A program made the translations under genes and the position numbers. 64,000 nt of DNA, taken from positions 3,332,001 through 3,396,000 of the forward strand of contig NZ_CP022985.1 of NCBI RefSeq assembly GCF_003425985.1, written 5' to 3'. Below are positions 1 to 8,046 of the stretch, one piece after another. The notes under the pieces were generated by a model. That model saw only the letters and a program-made list of their open reading frames with translations, ran no database searches and had not been told where the DNA came from. How positions within the stretch are numbered: position 1 is the first letter of the stretch; each line of letters starts with the position of its first letter. This DNA is from Mariniflexile sp. TRM1-10 (GTDB taxonomy: Bacteria > Bacteroidota > Bacteroidia > Flavobacteriales > Flavobacteriaceae).

Positions 1-434
1 ACTTTATCATAATTTAGATCAGGATTACCTTCTTCGTGATGAAGGCTAAACAAGTCATTAATTCCAATTAGGATAAATACAGCTTTTGGTTTAAAATAGG
101 TGATTTCATTTAAACGTTTTAATACACCATCAGTAACATCTCCGGCAATTCCCCGGTTACGAATAGGCGCTTTTCCGAATTTCCCACTCCAATCGAGCCC
201 GCCTTCTGTAATACTGTTACCAATAAATACAATTTCCCCAAACTCCAGAGGTTCCTTTTTAAACGCTTGAATACGTTTTGGGTAATAGTTTTGTGTCCAG
301 TTGTTGTGATAACGGGATACGACTTTTTTTGTTGGAAATAATCTTGTTAGTTCTTTAGTTGAAAGTTGGGATGATTGTCCAAAAGTGTTGATACTTAATA
401 CCATCAAAAATAGGACTGAAAATAATTTTGTCAT
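1..434 (-). CDS. SGNH/GDSL-family hydrolase, 3' end beyond the window
   Basis: The gene starts with ATG at 434 on the minus strand and runs off the left edge, leaving about 144 N-terminal residues. A signal peptide (MTKLFSVLFLMVLSINTFGQ) ends in the FGQ cleavage context usual in this phylum, so the enzyme is exported. Block I appears as FIGNSITEG with the nucleophile serine, block II as RNRGIAGD with the oxyanion glycine, and block III as IGINDL with the oxyanion asparagine. These are the SGNH hydrolase blocks typical of acylhydrolases that act on acyl or acetyl esters. The His-Asp block V would lie outside the window. The substrate cannot be told. The family call is strong. Confidence 0.85.
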   Translation of the reverse strand, partial: MTKLFSVLFLMVLSINTFGQSSQLSTKELTRLFPTKKVVSRYHNNWTQNYYPKRIQAFKKEPLEFGEIVFIGNSITEGGLDWSGKFGKAPIRNRGIAGDVTDGVLKRLNEITYFKPKAVFILIGINDLFSLHHEEGNPDLNYDK

Positions 435-507
435 AATTCAAATTTAGTGATTTCTATGTAACCATGTCTAAATAAAACGATATGCTAAGCGAAGTTTAAA
501 ACGTCGT

Positions 508-592
508 TTATTTAAAAACATTACGACTTATTGTAAAATGTAGTTTCTTATGTATACTTACTTTTCCTTTGATATTGCTGCGAAGTCACAGA
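508..592 (-). repeat. Cassette-boundary repeat, partial copy (head module only)
   Basis: On the minus strand this shares the module GTGACTTCG(C/T)AGCAATAT...AAAGTAAG...ATAAGAAACTACATTTTACA with the copies at 1189-1362 and 3585-3757. The hairpin tail and GTTGGCAA are missing. It lies between the stop of the lipoprotein gene and the start of the SGNH hydrolase. Confidence 0.7.
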
Positions 593-647
593 CTTCGAAG
601 ATCCAGAACCAAGTAATTATTTTTGCATTGTGTTGGTAAATCGTTTT

Positions 648-1178
648 TTATTTTTCTTTTATTTCAATTGTTATTTCTTCTTCCTCAAAATCGTCTAAAT
701 TTATAGTCGGAATGTTTTTTTCTTCTTCAGTTCTTAAGTCGGGACAATTTTTTAACTCAGCCCTTTTTTTAAATTCCGATATAGTTTTCTTTTTCCAAGA
801 ATCTAAATTTGTAGAATCAATTTTATCAAAGTCAAATTCCGCTTTATTCAGTTCCATTTTGTCCCAAGTATAAGAGCTTTTTAAAACAATTCTATCTTTG
901 GTTTTAGATAAGACAATCAATGTGTCATTGTTTATCATAAGTCGATTAACAGAAGAGTCAAAGTCCGAAAGAATAATTCCGTTGTCTATTTGTTTAACTT
1001 TATGAATCCAAATAATGTCAGATTTACTTGAAAGCATAATTGTGTATTGGTCAGTTATTTTATATTCATAATAACTTCCATCTTTGTTGCATTTATACCA
1101 AGTTCCAACTATTTCTTTTTGACAAGATGTCTGAAAAATTAAAAGGAAAAAAGCAAATATAATTTTCAGGTATTTCAT
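648..1178 (-). CDS. Small lipoprotein of unknown function
   Basis: The gene encodes about 176 residues. MKYLKIIFAFFLLIFQTSC is a lipoprotein signal peptide with a lipobox ending in Cys, followed by QKEIVGTWY. A GTWY motif right after the lipidated cysteine is common in lipocalin-like lipoproteins, but the rest of the barrel cannot be verified by eye. The C-terminus is acidic (DDFEEEEITIEIKEK). I prefer the ATG at 1178 to the in-frame TTG at 1184, because the ATG is 13 nt after the GTTGGCAA that ends the upstream boundary repeat, as in the neighbouring genes. The gene is a single unit between two boundary repeats. Function is not recognised. Confidence 0.75.
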   Translation of the reverse strand: MKYLKIIFAFFLLIFQTSCQKEIVGTWYKCNKDGSYYEYKITDQYTIMLSSKSDIIWIHKVKQIDNGIILSDFDSSVNRLMINNDTLIVLSKTKDRIVLKSSYTWDKMELNKAEFDFDKIDSTNLDSWKKKTISEFKKRAELKNCPDLRTEEEKNIPTINLDDFEEEEITIEIKEK

Positions 1179-1188
1179 TTTCAAATGT

Positions 1189-1362
1189 TTGCCAACAATC
1201 GTTTAACCACAATAAATAGCCGCACCATTGTAGTTATACTGTTTATGTATGCAATATATTACTTTTTAGTAAGGTATTTAAAAATAAAAAACCACATCTT
1301 AGTGTAAAATGTAGTTTCTTATATATGCTTACTTTTTCTTTTATATGCTACGAAGTCACAGA
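1189..1362 (-). repeat. Cassette-boundary repeat, type A, complete copy
   Basis: On the minus strand the element reads head module (CTGTGACTTCGTAGCATAT..., AAAAGTAAGCATATATAAG), an A-type middle (CTTACTAAAAAGTAATATA, TTGCATACATAAAC), then a hairpin with arms ATAACTACAAT and ATTGTGGTTA, then GTTGGCAA. The ATG of the lipoprotein follows directly. It is near-identical in layout to 3585-3757. Confidence 0.8.
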
Positions 1363-1400
1363 TTTCTCAGAGTCTGGCGTGTGTAGTCTGTGTCTTTGAA

Positions 1401-1859
1401 CTATTTTTCCGCAATTTCTTTGAGCTTATCCAAAGCCTTTGGAAAAGTCTTGTTGAAAAAATCAATATAGTCTTCCATTGAATCTACATCTACTGTTACG
1501 GTTGTCACTCCGTTGTTTTCTTCAAAAGAGTAATTTTCCAATCCGCCTGCCCATTTTTCAACTTCAGCACCTTCGGTAATTTCATTTTCACCGTCTAAAA
1601 TTCCGTAATGGCGAATGGAAACAAACCGGAATGGCATGTTGTCCGCAATTTCAGATACCATTCCACCCCGTTTACCATTTTTATCCGTTCCGATAAAGTA
1701 GATTTTTGCCCCCTTTTCCCAGCTTCCTTCATAAGTTGAGGTTGGATTAAATTCGGATGTCCATTGCTCGTATGTTTTAATATTGTTAATGCCAAGCATA
1801 GTATTGTAAACCTTCTCAGCAGATGCGTTAATGTCTTTCTTGAATTGTAGTTTTTTCAT
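1401..1859 (-). CDS. SRPBCC-fold (START/polyketide cyclase-like) protein
   Basis: This is a 152-residue cytosolic protein without a signal peptide. It has the layout of the SRPBCC/Bet v1-like fold: an N-terminal strand and helix (LQFKKDINASAEKVYNTML), a central sheet with GSWEKGAKIYFIG and MPFRFVSIRHYG, and a long C-terminal helix (DFFNKTFPKALDKLKEIA). Such proteins bind small hydrophobic ligands in a cavity. They are often annotated as SRPBCC domain or activator of Hsp90 ATPase homologue 1-like, and no ligand can be inferred here. The gene is a solitary unit between boundary repeats at 1189 and 1925. Its leader from GTTGGCG to ATG is longer than in neighbouring cassettes. Confidence 0.8.
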   Translation of the reverse strand: MKKLQFKKDINASAEKVYNTMLGINNIKTYEQWTSEFNPTSTYEGSWEKGAKIYFIGTDKNGKRGGMVSEIADNMPFRFVSIRHYGILDGENEITEGAEVEKWAGGLENYSFEENNGVTTVTVDVDSMEDYIDFFNKTFPKALDKLKEIAEK

Positions 1860-1924
1860 GATCTATGTATTGGTTAAAATTTTTGGTTCTGTGGTATGTT
1901 GATTAATTGTCTTTTTACAATGCA

Positions 1925-2190
1925 CGCCAACAACCACATAACCACAATAAATAGTAATTCAATTGTAGTTATATCATATATATACGAATATAATAAAAAA
2001 TCCACCTACAAAAAACAAAAGATATTTTAAAAATGTAGGCACTATAGCAGTCTTATTTCACACGTATTCGCCCTTTGTTCGGACAAACCCCCATCTAACA
2101 AAAATACACCCGAACCAGAGACGAACAAAACCCGAACAAAATCTTATAGATGTTACTCTTCTTTAATATTGATATGAATTCTGTGACTTG
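1925..2190 (-). repeat. Cassette-boundary repeat, type B, complete copy
   Basis: On the minus strand the head resembles type A (GAATTCATATCAATATTAAA, AGAGTAACATCTATAAGA). The middle is unrelated to type A (TTTTGTTCGGGTTTTGTTCG, TCTGGTTCGGGTGTATTTTT, GTAGGTGG). The tail is again the hairpin ATAACTACAATT...TTATTGTGGTTAT followed by GTTGTTGGCG. A second type B copy lies at 4640-4857. Confidence 0.8.
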
Positions 2191-2211
2191 AAAAGAGGGT
2201 TCAGTCAAAAG

Positions 2212-2258
2212 GACATTCATGTTAGGTCGCACCGACCACTCGGACGCTTAGTTATGGG
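2212..2258 (-). repeat. Stem-loop repeat just downstream of a cassette gene
   Basis: The segment holds GGTCG-CAC-CGACC, a perfect 5-bp stem, between CATGTTA and TTAGTTATG, ten bases after the stop of the 2268-2741 gene. A related segment (TCATGTTTGGCC...TACCGACCACACAAACCTAGTTAT) occurs at 3813-3852, directly after the stop of the CPBP gene. It marks the 3' side of two cassette genes. Confidence 0.6.
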
Positions 2259-2267
2259 CAATAGTTT

Positions 2268-2741
2268 TTATTTCCCATCTGGTTTTGGTGGAGCAGGAGG
2301 GATTTCCGTACTATTCATTCTTTCTTTATATTCTTTTTTTAATATTTGGTCTGTTTTTGTTTTTATTTGGACAACTTTTGAATTCGGATTTTCAGTATGA
2401 AAATAAAGGTCAATTTGAAACCTTGCTCTAGTTTTGTCAGAATAACGGCATCGGAATATATTATAACCTTCGTCAAAAACAATCACGTCAGAAAACATAG
2501 TTGAGTTTTTGAATTTTTCAATTTCCGCTACACAACTTTTAAGTTTCTTATGTATGTCATTATTGATATTATCAAAATATTGTAGAATGGATTCATCATT
2601 ATTTTTTTGTAAAGCAACAATGATTTTAACAGTAGTTTTTCTTTGATTCTCAAGGATTTCTTTTTCAGAATAGTTTTTAGTTTGTCCGAACGAAAAGAAA
2701 CAGGTTATTAATATTAGAAATGTTAATCTTATCTTATTCAT
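2268..2741 (-). CDS. Secreted protein of unknown function
   Basis: The protein has 157 residues and starts with a classical signal peptide (MNKIRLTFLILITCFFSFGQ), so it is exported to the periplasm or surface. The mature part is mixed alpha/beta and ends in a proline-rich tail (EIPPAPPKPDGK). No domain is recognised. The ATG at 2741 is 15 nt after GTTGGCAA, the same spacing as in the 648-1178 gene, which supports both the start and the cassette view. The space before it up to 2866 holds only the short boundary tail GTTGGCAA and a stretch shared with 3775-3801. Confidence 0.7.
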   Translation of the reverse strand: MNKIRLTFLILITCFFSFGQTKNYSEKEILENQRKTTVKIIVALQKNNDESILQYFDNINNDIHKKLKSCVAEIEKFKNSTMFSDVIVFDEGYNIFRCRYSDKTRARFQIDLYFHTENPNSKVVQIKTKTDQILKKEYKERMNSTEIPPAPPKPDGK

Positions 2742-2742
2742 T

Positions 2743-2775
2743 TTCTCAAATTATTGCCAACATGTTTGTGTAAAG
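2743..2775 (-). repeat. Cassette-boundary repeat, tail-only variant
   Basis: The minus strand reads AACATGCAACTTTACACAAACATGTTGGCAATA immediately before the ATG at 2741. GTTGGCAA is kept but the ATAAC...GTTAT hairpin is replaced by another sequence. Further upstream (2847-2873) it shares TAAAAAATTGTTAGTTTTAG with 3775-3801. Confidence 0.5.
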
Positions 2776-2865
2776 TTGCATGTTTTTAGGCGAGGATTTT
2801 CCGAAGGAAAATCAGAAGCCAGCAAACGGGCAACTAACTTTGGATTAGCTAAAACTAACAATTTT

Positions 2866-3558
2866 TTATACTCGGTGTTGAATTTCAATATCATTTCTAA
2901 TAACTTTATAAGAACCTTGAAATACATATTCAAATAATGGTTTTTTAGACTCTTTGCAAAGTAGAAAATCCTTCAATGTTGAATAAAAATCATTTGAAAG
3001 GAAATCATCCTTAAAGTCAGTCAGTAAATTATTGTCGAATTTGTGCAATGTTTCAGTTTTCTCAAATTCTACCTCGATAATTTTTAAATTATTAGATTGA
3101 TTTTTATATGATAGTCCATAAATTCCAATCAAGTATATCATACAGTCTTTTAAATTTCCAAAAAAGTAACTTGATTCAAATCTATTTGGTAATGCAACTG
3201 ATTTTGAAGTTCTAATTAAATCTTGTCTGACTTTTTCTAAAATGTAATAAGTAAAATATCTGAATTCAGATTCGAGTATAAAATTTTGAGATTTAATTTC
3301 TCTTTTAATATTCCTTAAATCATTTTTCAGTCTATTTCGAGTAAATACTATTATCTCTTGAGATTTTAATTTCAGCCAAATTTGTTTAATTGATATTTGA
3401 TGATATTCAGAGCAATCATAAATTAAATCGAAAAGGTTATTTAAGTCAGACAATCTCTTTATCATATTACCGTCGATTCGATTGGCGGTATTAATAATTG
3501 CTCCATTTTCAGGAATGTTTGAAACAACTTTGTAATAATATTTATTGCTTTTATTCAA
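2866..3558 (-). CDS. Protein of unknown function
   Basis: The protein has about 230 residues, no signal peptide and no recognised domain. It is rich in Lys, Asn, Phe and Asp, with helical stretches in the middle (FTRNRLKNDLRNIKREIKSQ, FTYYILEKVRQDLIRTSKS). The open frame extends upstream to 3621, but that extension (MMLLLWLYRCWQQ) is a translation of the boundary hairpin and is probably not coding. I place the start at the TTG at 3558, 30 nt after GTTGGCAA; the next ATG would be M53 of the long frame. It is a single gene between boundary repeats. The start is uncertain. Confidence 0.55.
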   Translation of the reverse strand: MNKSNKYYYKVVSNIPENGAIINTANRIDGNMIKRLSDLNNLFDLIYDCSEYHQISIKQIWLKLKSQEIIVFTRNRLKNDLRNIKREIKSQNFILESEFRYFTYYILEKVRQDLIRTSKSVALPNRFESSYFFGNLKDCMIYLIGIYGLSYKNQSNNLKIIEVEFEKTETLHKFDNNLLTDFKDDFLSNDFYSTLKDFLLCKESKKPLFEYVFQGSYKVIRNDIEIQHRV

Positions 3559-3584
3559 TTTGAAATTACTGTACTTTTCAGCTT

Positions 3585-3757
3585 GTTGCCAACATCTATA
3601 TAACCACAATAACAGCATCACTATTGTAGTTATATCGTTTATGTATGCAATATATTACTTTTTAGTAAGATGTTTAAAAATAAAACACACACCTTATTGT
3701 AAAATACAGTTTCTTATAGATGCTTACTTTTTCTTTTATATTGCTACGAAGTCACAG
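3585..3757 (-). repeat. Cassette-boundary repeat, type A, complete copy
   Basis: Same modules as 1189-1362. The terminal hairpin is the cleanest in the window: arms TATAACTACAATA and TATTGTGGTTATA pair over 13 positions with one T-G wobble around a ten-base loop. It is followed by GATGTTGGCAA. Upstream on the minus strand it is joined to TATAAAAAATTGCTAGTTTT (3782-3801) and to the 3813-3852 stem-loop. Confidence 0.8.
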
Positions 3758-3852
3758 AATGCATAGCCTGGGTTTAGCTAAAACTAGCAATTTTTTATAT
3801 ACTGTGTTCAAGGCGTTCATGTTTGGCCTTACCGACCACACAAACCTAGTTA

Positions 3853-4587
3853 TTACCTGCTGGTTTTTAATTCTGTTTGCTTTTTGAAAATCAGATACAT
3901 AGACCAAAGTAATAATATTCCAAAGCCTAAAAACATTGTTATTGTTTGATATGAACTGAATTCATCAATTTTTATGTCTATAATTGGCGAAACAAAAAAG
4001 TAAATTACATTATATGTGATGTGAGAAAAAATGCTTAACCAAATATTTAGTGTTCTAAGATAAACATAACCAATTATTAGGCCACCGAGAAAAGTTGTTA
4101 GGAAACCAGAATCGCTAAATGTATGTGCAAGTCCAAAAATTAAAGCAGAAATCCAGAGTGCTTTAGAAAAACCTTTAGAATTGAAGATTTCTTGAGCAAT
4201 TATCCTACGACAATAGAGTTCTTCTAATAGGCCCCAAGCAATTATAAATCCAATTAATAGAACTGATTCAGATATTGTTCGATTAACTTCGCCAGTCCAA
4301 TCCCAACCCATTAATTTATAGTTTAGTAAAAGAATAAAGTAGTCAAAGATAAAAAGACCGATAATTCCAATTATAATTGGAAAGAGATATTGAATTTTGA
4401 AGTTTGAATTTTCTTTTTTTGGAAGTAAGTTTGGATTAAATTTAATTAAGAAAAAACCAGCAATAATAATGGATAATATTTTAACAATTCTTATTGTCCA
4501 ATAGTCTATAAGACCAGAAGAAAATTTAAATCCAAGAAGCAAAATAAATAAACTTAAAAATAAATTTAGATAAAGGTTTTTAGTCAT
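3853..4587 (-). CDS. CPBP-family intramembrane metalloprotease (Abi/CAAX-like)
   Basis: This is a 244-residue polytopic membrane protein with about eight hydrophobic segments. The catalytic motifs of the CPBP family are present in order: EELYCRR (the EExxxR motif), FGLAHT (the FxxxH motif) and HITYN (HxxxN). The family is related to the Rce1 CAAX protease. In bacteria its members act as membrane proteases, some linked to bacteriocin immunity or signalling, and the substrate here is unknown. The gene is a solitary cassette with the type B boundary repeat upstream and the 3813-3852 stem-loop directly after its stop. The start ATG at 4587 lies about 45 nt after the GTTGTTACC tail. Confidence 0.85.
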   Translation of the reverse strand: MTKNLYLNLFLSLFILLLGFKFSSGLIDYWTIRIVKILSIIIAGFFLIKFNPNLLPKKENSNFKIQYLFPIIIGIIGLFIFDYFILLLNYKLMGWDWTGEVNRTISESVLLIGFIIAWGLLEELYCRRIIAQEIFNSKGFSKALWISALIFGLAHTFSDSGFLTTFLGGLIIGYVYLRTLNIWLSIFSHITYNVIYFFVSPIIDIKIDEFSSYQTITMFLGFGILLLWSMYLIFKKQTELKTSR

Positions 4588-4639
4588 ATTTTAATCAGTA
4601 TTCAATTAATTTTCTGAGCATTTTTTTCAACTTGCAGGT

Positions 4640-4857
4640 AACAACCACATAACCACAATAAGCAATTCAATTGCAGTCACATCATCTACATCTCTACGAA
4701 TATAATAAAAGTCCACCTACAAAAAACATAAATGGCATTTAAAAAAAGAATAGGCGGTACAGCAGTCTTATTTCACATTTGTTCACCCTTTGTTCGGGCA
4801 ACCCTCCATCCAACAAAAATACACCCGAACCAGAGACGAACAAAACCCGAACAAAAC
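4640..4857 (-). repeat. Cassette-boundary repeat, type B, complete copy
   Basis: This copy aligns with 1925-2141 over about 215 bp (ACACCCGAACCAGAGACGAA, AGCAGTCTTATTTCACA, CCACCTACAAAAAACA, ATAACCACAATAA). It marks the right-hand limit of the cassette-like region. On the far side lie a terminator and pepT, a core gene. Short frames inside the repeat are not considered coding. Confidence 0.8.
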
Positions 4858-4921
4858 CCCTACTTTTTTGGGCACTTGTGTCAATATGTTTCAATATGTG
4901 TCAATATGTGTCAAGGATAGC

Positions 4922-4960
4922 ATAAAAAAAAGACCCAATTATTTTATAACTGGGCCTGAT
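4922..4960 (-). terminator. Rho-independent terminator of pepT
   Basis: The minus strand reads GGCCCAGTTAT-AAA-ATAATTGGGTC followed by eight Ts. The stem of about 11 bp includes one G-T wobble. It lies downstream of the pepT stop, past a REP-like sequence at 4969-5020 (TCTCGATACCATCCCGAT, ATCGGAATCACTCGAACTGA). Confidence 0.8.
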
Positions 4961-5043
4961 TTGAGTTTGGTTCTCGATACCATCCCGATAAAAAAAATCG
5001 GAATCACTCGAACTGATAAGTAGTGTTTTAAATATAAATGCGT

Positions 5044-6285
5044 TTAGTCTTCTTCTAAAGCCGTTAATTCAGCAATTTTACAAATGACTTGGGTCGCTTT
5101 TATCATGCTTTCAACAGGGACATACTCGTAGCGTCCGTGAAAGTTATGTCCGCCAGCAAATATATTAGGGCAGGGGAGGCCTTTATAGCTTAATTGTGAG
5201 CCGTCAGTGCCACCACGAATGGGTTTGATTATAGGTTCAATATGTAGTTGTTTCATGGCTTCTTCGGCAATACCTACAATATGCATGACAGGTTCTATCT
5301 TTTCTCTCATATTGTAGTATTGGTCTTTTATTTCAACACGAATAACTTCCCTTCCGTATTGCTCGTTTAGCTCGTTGGTTAACTTGTCCATGACGGCTTT
5401 ACGTGCTTCAAAATGTCCAAAATCGTGGTCGCGAATAATGTATTCCAAAACAGTTTCTTCTACGTCGCCTTTTATGGCGTATAAATGAAAAAAACCTTGA
5501 TATTCATCGGTATGCTCGGGTGTTTCAAGACGTGGTAATGAGTTGATAAATTCTTGGGCAATGTACATGGAGTTTACCATTTTACCTTTGGCATAGCCTG
5601 GGTGTACTATTTTGCCTTTCACTTTTACAACAGCACTGGCGGCATTGAAATTTTCATATTCCAGTTCGCCTATTTGACTGCCATCCATAGTGTATGCCCA
5701 ATCGGCTCCGAATTTTTCAACATCAAATTTATGGGCACCTCTGCCTATTTCTTCATCGGGAGTGAAACCCACTTTAATAGTGCCGTGTTTAATTTCAGGA
5801 TGGTTGATTAAATATTCCATAGCCGTCACAATTTCGGTAACGCCCGCTTTATCATCGGCACCTAATAAGGTCGTGCCATCTGTAGTGATTAGGGTTTGCC
5901 CTTTATATTGGAGTAAATCTTCAAAATAATCGGGAGACAGTATGATGTCTTCCGCTTCATTTAAAACAATATCCTTCCCATTATAATCCTCAATAATTTG
6001 AGGGTTTACGTTAGCACCCGTAAAATCGGGCGAGGTATCAAAATGCGAAATAAATCCAATAGTTGGCACAGCATGCGATACATTGCTAGGTAATGTAGCC
6101 ATAATATAGGCGTTTTCATCAATACTAACATCCTGCATGCCTATGGTTTTTAGTTCTTCGGCAAGTTTGTTGGCCAAATCCCATTGCTTGGCAGTGCTGG
6201 GCGTGGTGTTTGATGTAGGATCCGATTCGGTATCGATAGTAACGTAACTTATAAAGCGCTTAATGATGTGTTCTTTTGAAATCAT
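5044..6285 (-). CDS. pepT: Peptidase T (tripeptide aminopeptidase, M20B)
   Basis: The protein has 413 residues, close to the usual PepT length of about 410. It removes the N-terminal residue from tripeptides in the cytosol. The dinuclear zinc site motifs are in order: HFDTSPD (His near 81), LGADDKAG (bridging Asp near 143), TPDEEIGRG (catalytic and metal Glu near 178), [10 protein letters not shown] (Asp near 201) and, near the C-terminus, [23 protein letters not shown] is the substrate-binding loop. It is transcribed alone and ends in the terminator at 4922-4960. The region upstream holds inverted-repeat element E1. The call is secure. Confidence 0.97.
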   Translation of the reverse strand: MISKEHIIKRFISYVTIDTESDPTSNTTPSTAKQWDLANKLAEELKTIGMQDVSIDENAYIMATLPSNVSHAVPTIGFISHFDTSPDFTGANVNPQIIEDYNGKDIVLNEAEDIILSPDYFEDLLQYKGQTLITTDGTTLLGADDKAGVTEIVTAMEYLINHPEIKHGTIKVGFTPDEEIGRGAHKFDVEKFGADWAYTMDGSQIGELEYENFNAASAVVKVKGKIVHPGYAKGKMVNSMYIAQEFINSLPRLETPEHTDEYQGFFHLYAIKGDVEETVLEYIIRDHDFGHFEARKAVMDKLTNELNEQYGREVIRVEIKDQYYNMREKIEPVMHIVGIAEEAMKQLHIEPIIKPIRGGTDGSQLSYKGLPCPNIFAGGHNFHGRYEYVPVESMIKATQVICKIAELTALEED

Positions 6286-6335
6286 TTGAAATGAATTTTA
6301 AAGTGTTAAGGTAAGATATTTTGAAATTTGAGTGT

Positions 6336-6551
6336 GAACTCGTTTAAACTTTTTATAATTGGCTAAAAAATTGTCCTTTTACACTCGCTTTTTGCCTTTT
6401 TCTCCTTCCGTAGCCCTGCTATGCAACTCAAAAAAGCCTTCAACCGAGCATAGGGCGGAGCGTAAAAATAACCCAGTGGGTTATTTTAGCGAACGAGCCA
6501 GCTGGCGCAGGGTTAAATTTTCGCTTTAATCAAAAAAGTTTAAACGAGTTC
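6336..6551 (+). repeat. MITE-like terminal-inverted-repeat element E1 (subfamily 1)
   Basis: The 216-bp element begins GAACTCGTTTAAACTTTTT and ends AAAAAAGTTTAAACGAGTTC, which are mutual inverted repeats. The interior carries TGGCTAAAAAATTG, CTTCCGTAGCCCTGCTATGC and ACTCAAAAAAGCCTTCAACC. It aligns with element E2 at 25858-26019 in the opposite orientation, but holds an extra segment of about 55 bp that includes the palindrome AAAATAACCCAGTGGGTTA. It fills most of the gap between the divergent pepT and pyrD genes and holds no reading frame of note. Confidence 0.8.
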
Positions 6552-6645
6552 TATGATAATCAAATAACCTTTTGAGGTTCAAAAGTACGATTATTAATTT
6601 TTTTGCTTTTGGAAAGGCCGATTTTTTATTTACAATATTTAGAAG

Positions 6646-6653
6646 TACTTTTG
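6646..6653 (+). promoter_or_regulatory. Candidate -7 box of pyrD
   Basis: TACTTTTG matches the Bacteroidota -7 consensus TAnnTTTG, 14 nt before the pyrD ATG. No convincing -33 TTG lies at the usual distance. Confidence 0.5.
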
Positions 6654-6667
6654 CATAAATAATACAG

Positions 6668-7699
6668 ATGTACAAATTACTACTTCGCCCGTTATTTTTC
6701 TTGTTCGACCCTGAAAAAATTCACCATTTTACGTTTTCATTAATAAAATTCAGCTCTAAAATCCCAGGTTTTGCTGCTGTTTTTAGAAGTTTATATGTTG
6801 TGAATGATAAGCGGTTGGAACGAAACGTATTCGGACTTACTTTTAAAAACCCAGTGGGGTTAGCAGCAGGATTTGATAAAAATGCGGTGCTGTATAACGA
6901 ACTGGCAAACTTTGGATTTGGCTTTATTGAAATAGGCACCGTCACACCCAAAGCACAAGCAGGAAATCCTAAAAAGCGTTTGTTCCGATTGAAAGACGAC
7001 CAAGGTATTATTAACCGAATGGGGTTTAATAACGAAGGTCTTGAAGCGGCTATAACCCAATTAAAATCCAACAAAGGCAAACTGATTATTGGTGGGAATA
7101 TTGGAAAAAATACCAACACGAAACCCGAAGATTATACTAAAGATTACCTAGAATGTTTTAATGCGCTGCACCCTTATGTAGATTATTTTGTACTGAATGT
7201 AAGTTGCCCAAATGTGGGAAGTCATGCCAAACTAAACGACAAAGAATATTTGGAAGAATTGATTGGAGCCGTACAAAAAGCAAATCTAAGTTTTAACAAG
7301 CAAAAGCCCATTCTTTTAAAAATCGCTCCTGACTTAAACAACATCCAATTGGATGAAATTATAGACTTGGTTGCTACCACCAACTTAGATGGTGTTATAG
7401 CCAGTAATACATCCACCGACAGAACGGGTTTAAAAGCCTCAAATGAGCAATTGGAAGCCATTGGAAACGGCGGATTAAGTGGACAGCCTATTAAAGATAA
7501 AAGCACGCAGGTGATTAAATATCTAGCGGATAAAAGCAACAGAGCCTTCCCAATCATAGGGGTTGGAGGCATTCATTCTGCCGAAGACGCTTTAGAAAAA
7601 ATAGCAGCAGGTGCCGATTTAGTACAAATTTACACGGGGTTTATTTACGAAGGACCTAGTTTGGTAAAAGCGATAAATAAAGCGATTCTAAAAGGCTAA
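6668..7699 (+). CDS. pyrD: Dihydroorotate dehydrogenase (quinone), class 2
   Basis: This 343-residue, FMN-dependent enzyme of pyrimidine synthesis oxidises dihydroorotate to orotate with membrane quinone. The N-terminal amphipathic helix ([20 protein letters not shown]) is the membrane-associating extension that defines class 2. FMN and substrate motifs follow: [29 protein letters not shown] with the catalytic Ser of class 2, [24 protein letters not shown] and IIGVGGIHS. It is monocistronic, with a TAnnTTTG box 14 nt upstream of the ATG. A REP-like sequence (7723-7746) lies shortly after the stop. Confidence 0.97.
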   Translation: MYKLLLRPLFFLFDPEKIHHFTFSLIKFSSKIPGFAAVFRSLYVVNDKRLERNVFGLTFKNPVGLAAGFDKNAVLYNELANFGFGFIEIGTVTPKAQAGNPKKRLFRLKDDQGIINRMGFNNEGLEAAITQLKSNKGKLIIGGNIGKNTNTKPEDYTKDYLECFNALHPYVDYFVLNVSCPNVGSHAKLNDKEYLEELIGAVQKANLSFNKQKPILLKIAPDLNNIQLDEIIDLVATTNLDGVIASNTSTDRTGLKASNEQLEAIGNGGLSGQPIKDKSTQVIKYLADKSNRAFPIIGVGGIHSAEDALEKIAAGADLVQIYTGFIYEGPSLVKAINKAILKG

Positions 7700-8046
7700 T
7701 GCTTCTTGTTTGTTTACAATTGGGACTTCGACAAGCTCAGTCTGACACTTGAGTACTAAATTGACTTTAAATTATAATCAAAATTCGTTATAAATTAAAT
7801 TTCCTCAATTTCACACAACGGATTAATAATTAGTTGTTTATATATTGTAAAAATAGAAAAGTAAATCAATTTGTTGTCCTTGAGTCTATAGTCTATTTTC
7901 TTTAGTCTATTATCTTTTAGCAAAACAGTCTTGTTTCTTTTAGCAAAGCGGTCTTGAATCTTGAATCTTTGAATCGAACACTAATGATTTCCAATGTCTT
8001 CGACTACACTTAAACTGATATTTGGATTTTTGTCAGATACTAAATC
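7700..8046. other. Intergenic region between convergent pyrD and the M43 protease gene
   Basis: No gene is seen. It holds a REP-like sequence at 7723-7746 (GGACTTCGACAAGCTCAGTC), imperfect short tandem repeats (GTCTATAGTCTATTTT..., then GTCTTG...GTCTTGAATCTTGAATCTTTG) and, at 8017-8045, GATATTTGGATTTTTGTCAG. That last stretch recurs with changes at 18854-18882. Confidence 0.5.

Noticed and set aside
1189..4857. Boundary hairpins as canonical integron attC sites
   Set aside because: The hairpins have AAC...GTT at their outer ends, but do not meet RYYYAAC/GTTRRRY, and no integron integrase is present. Only an analogy is kept.
4732..5023. Two short plus-strand frames (62 and 77 codons)
   Set aside because: They lie wholly inside the type B boundary repeat and the pepT terminator region. 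The same frame is not kept in the other type B copy, so they are not coding.
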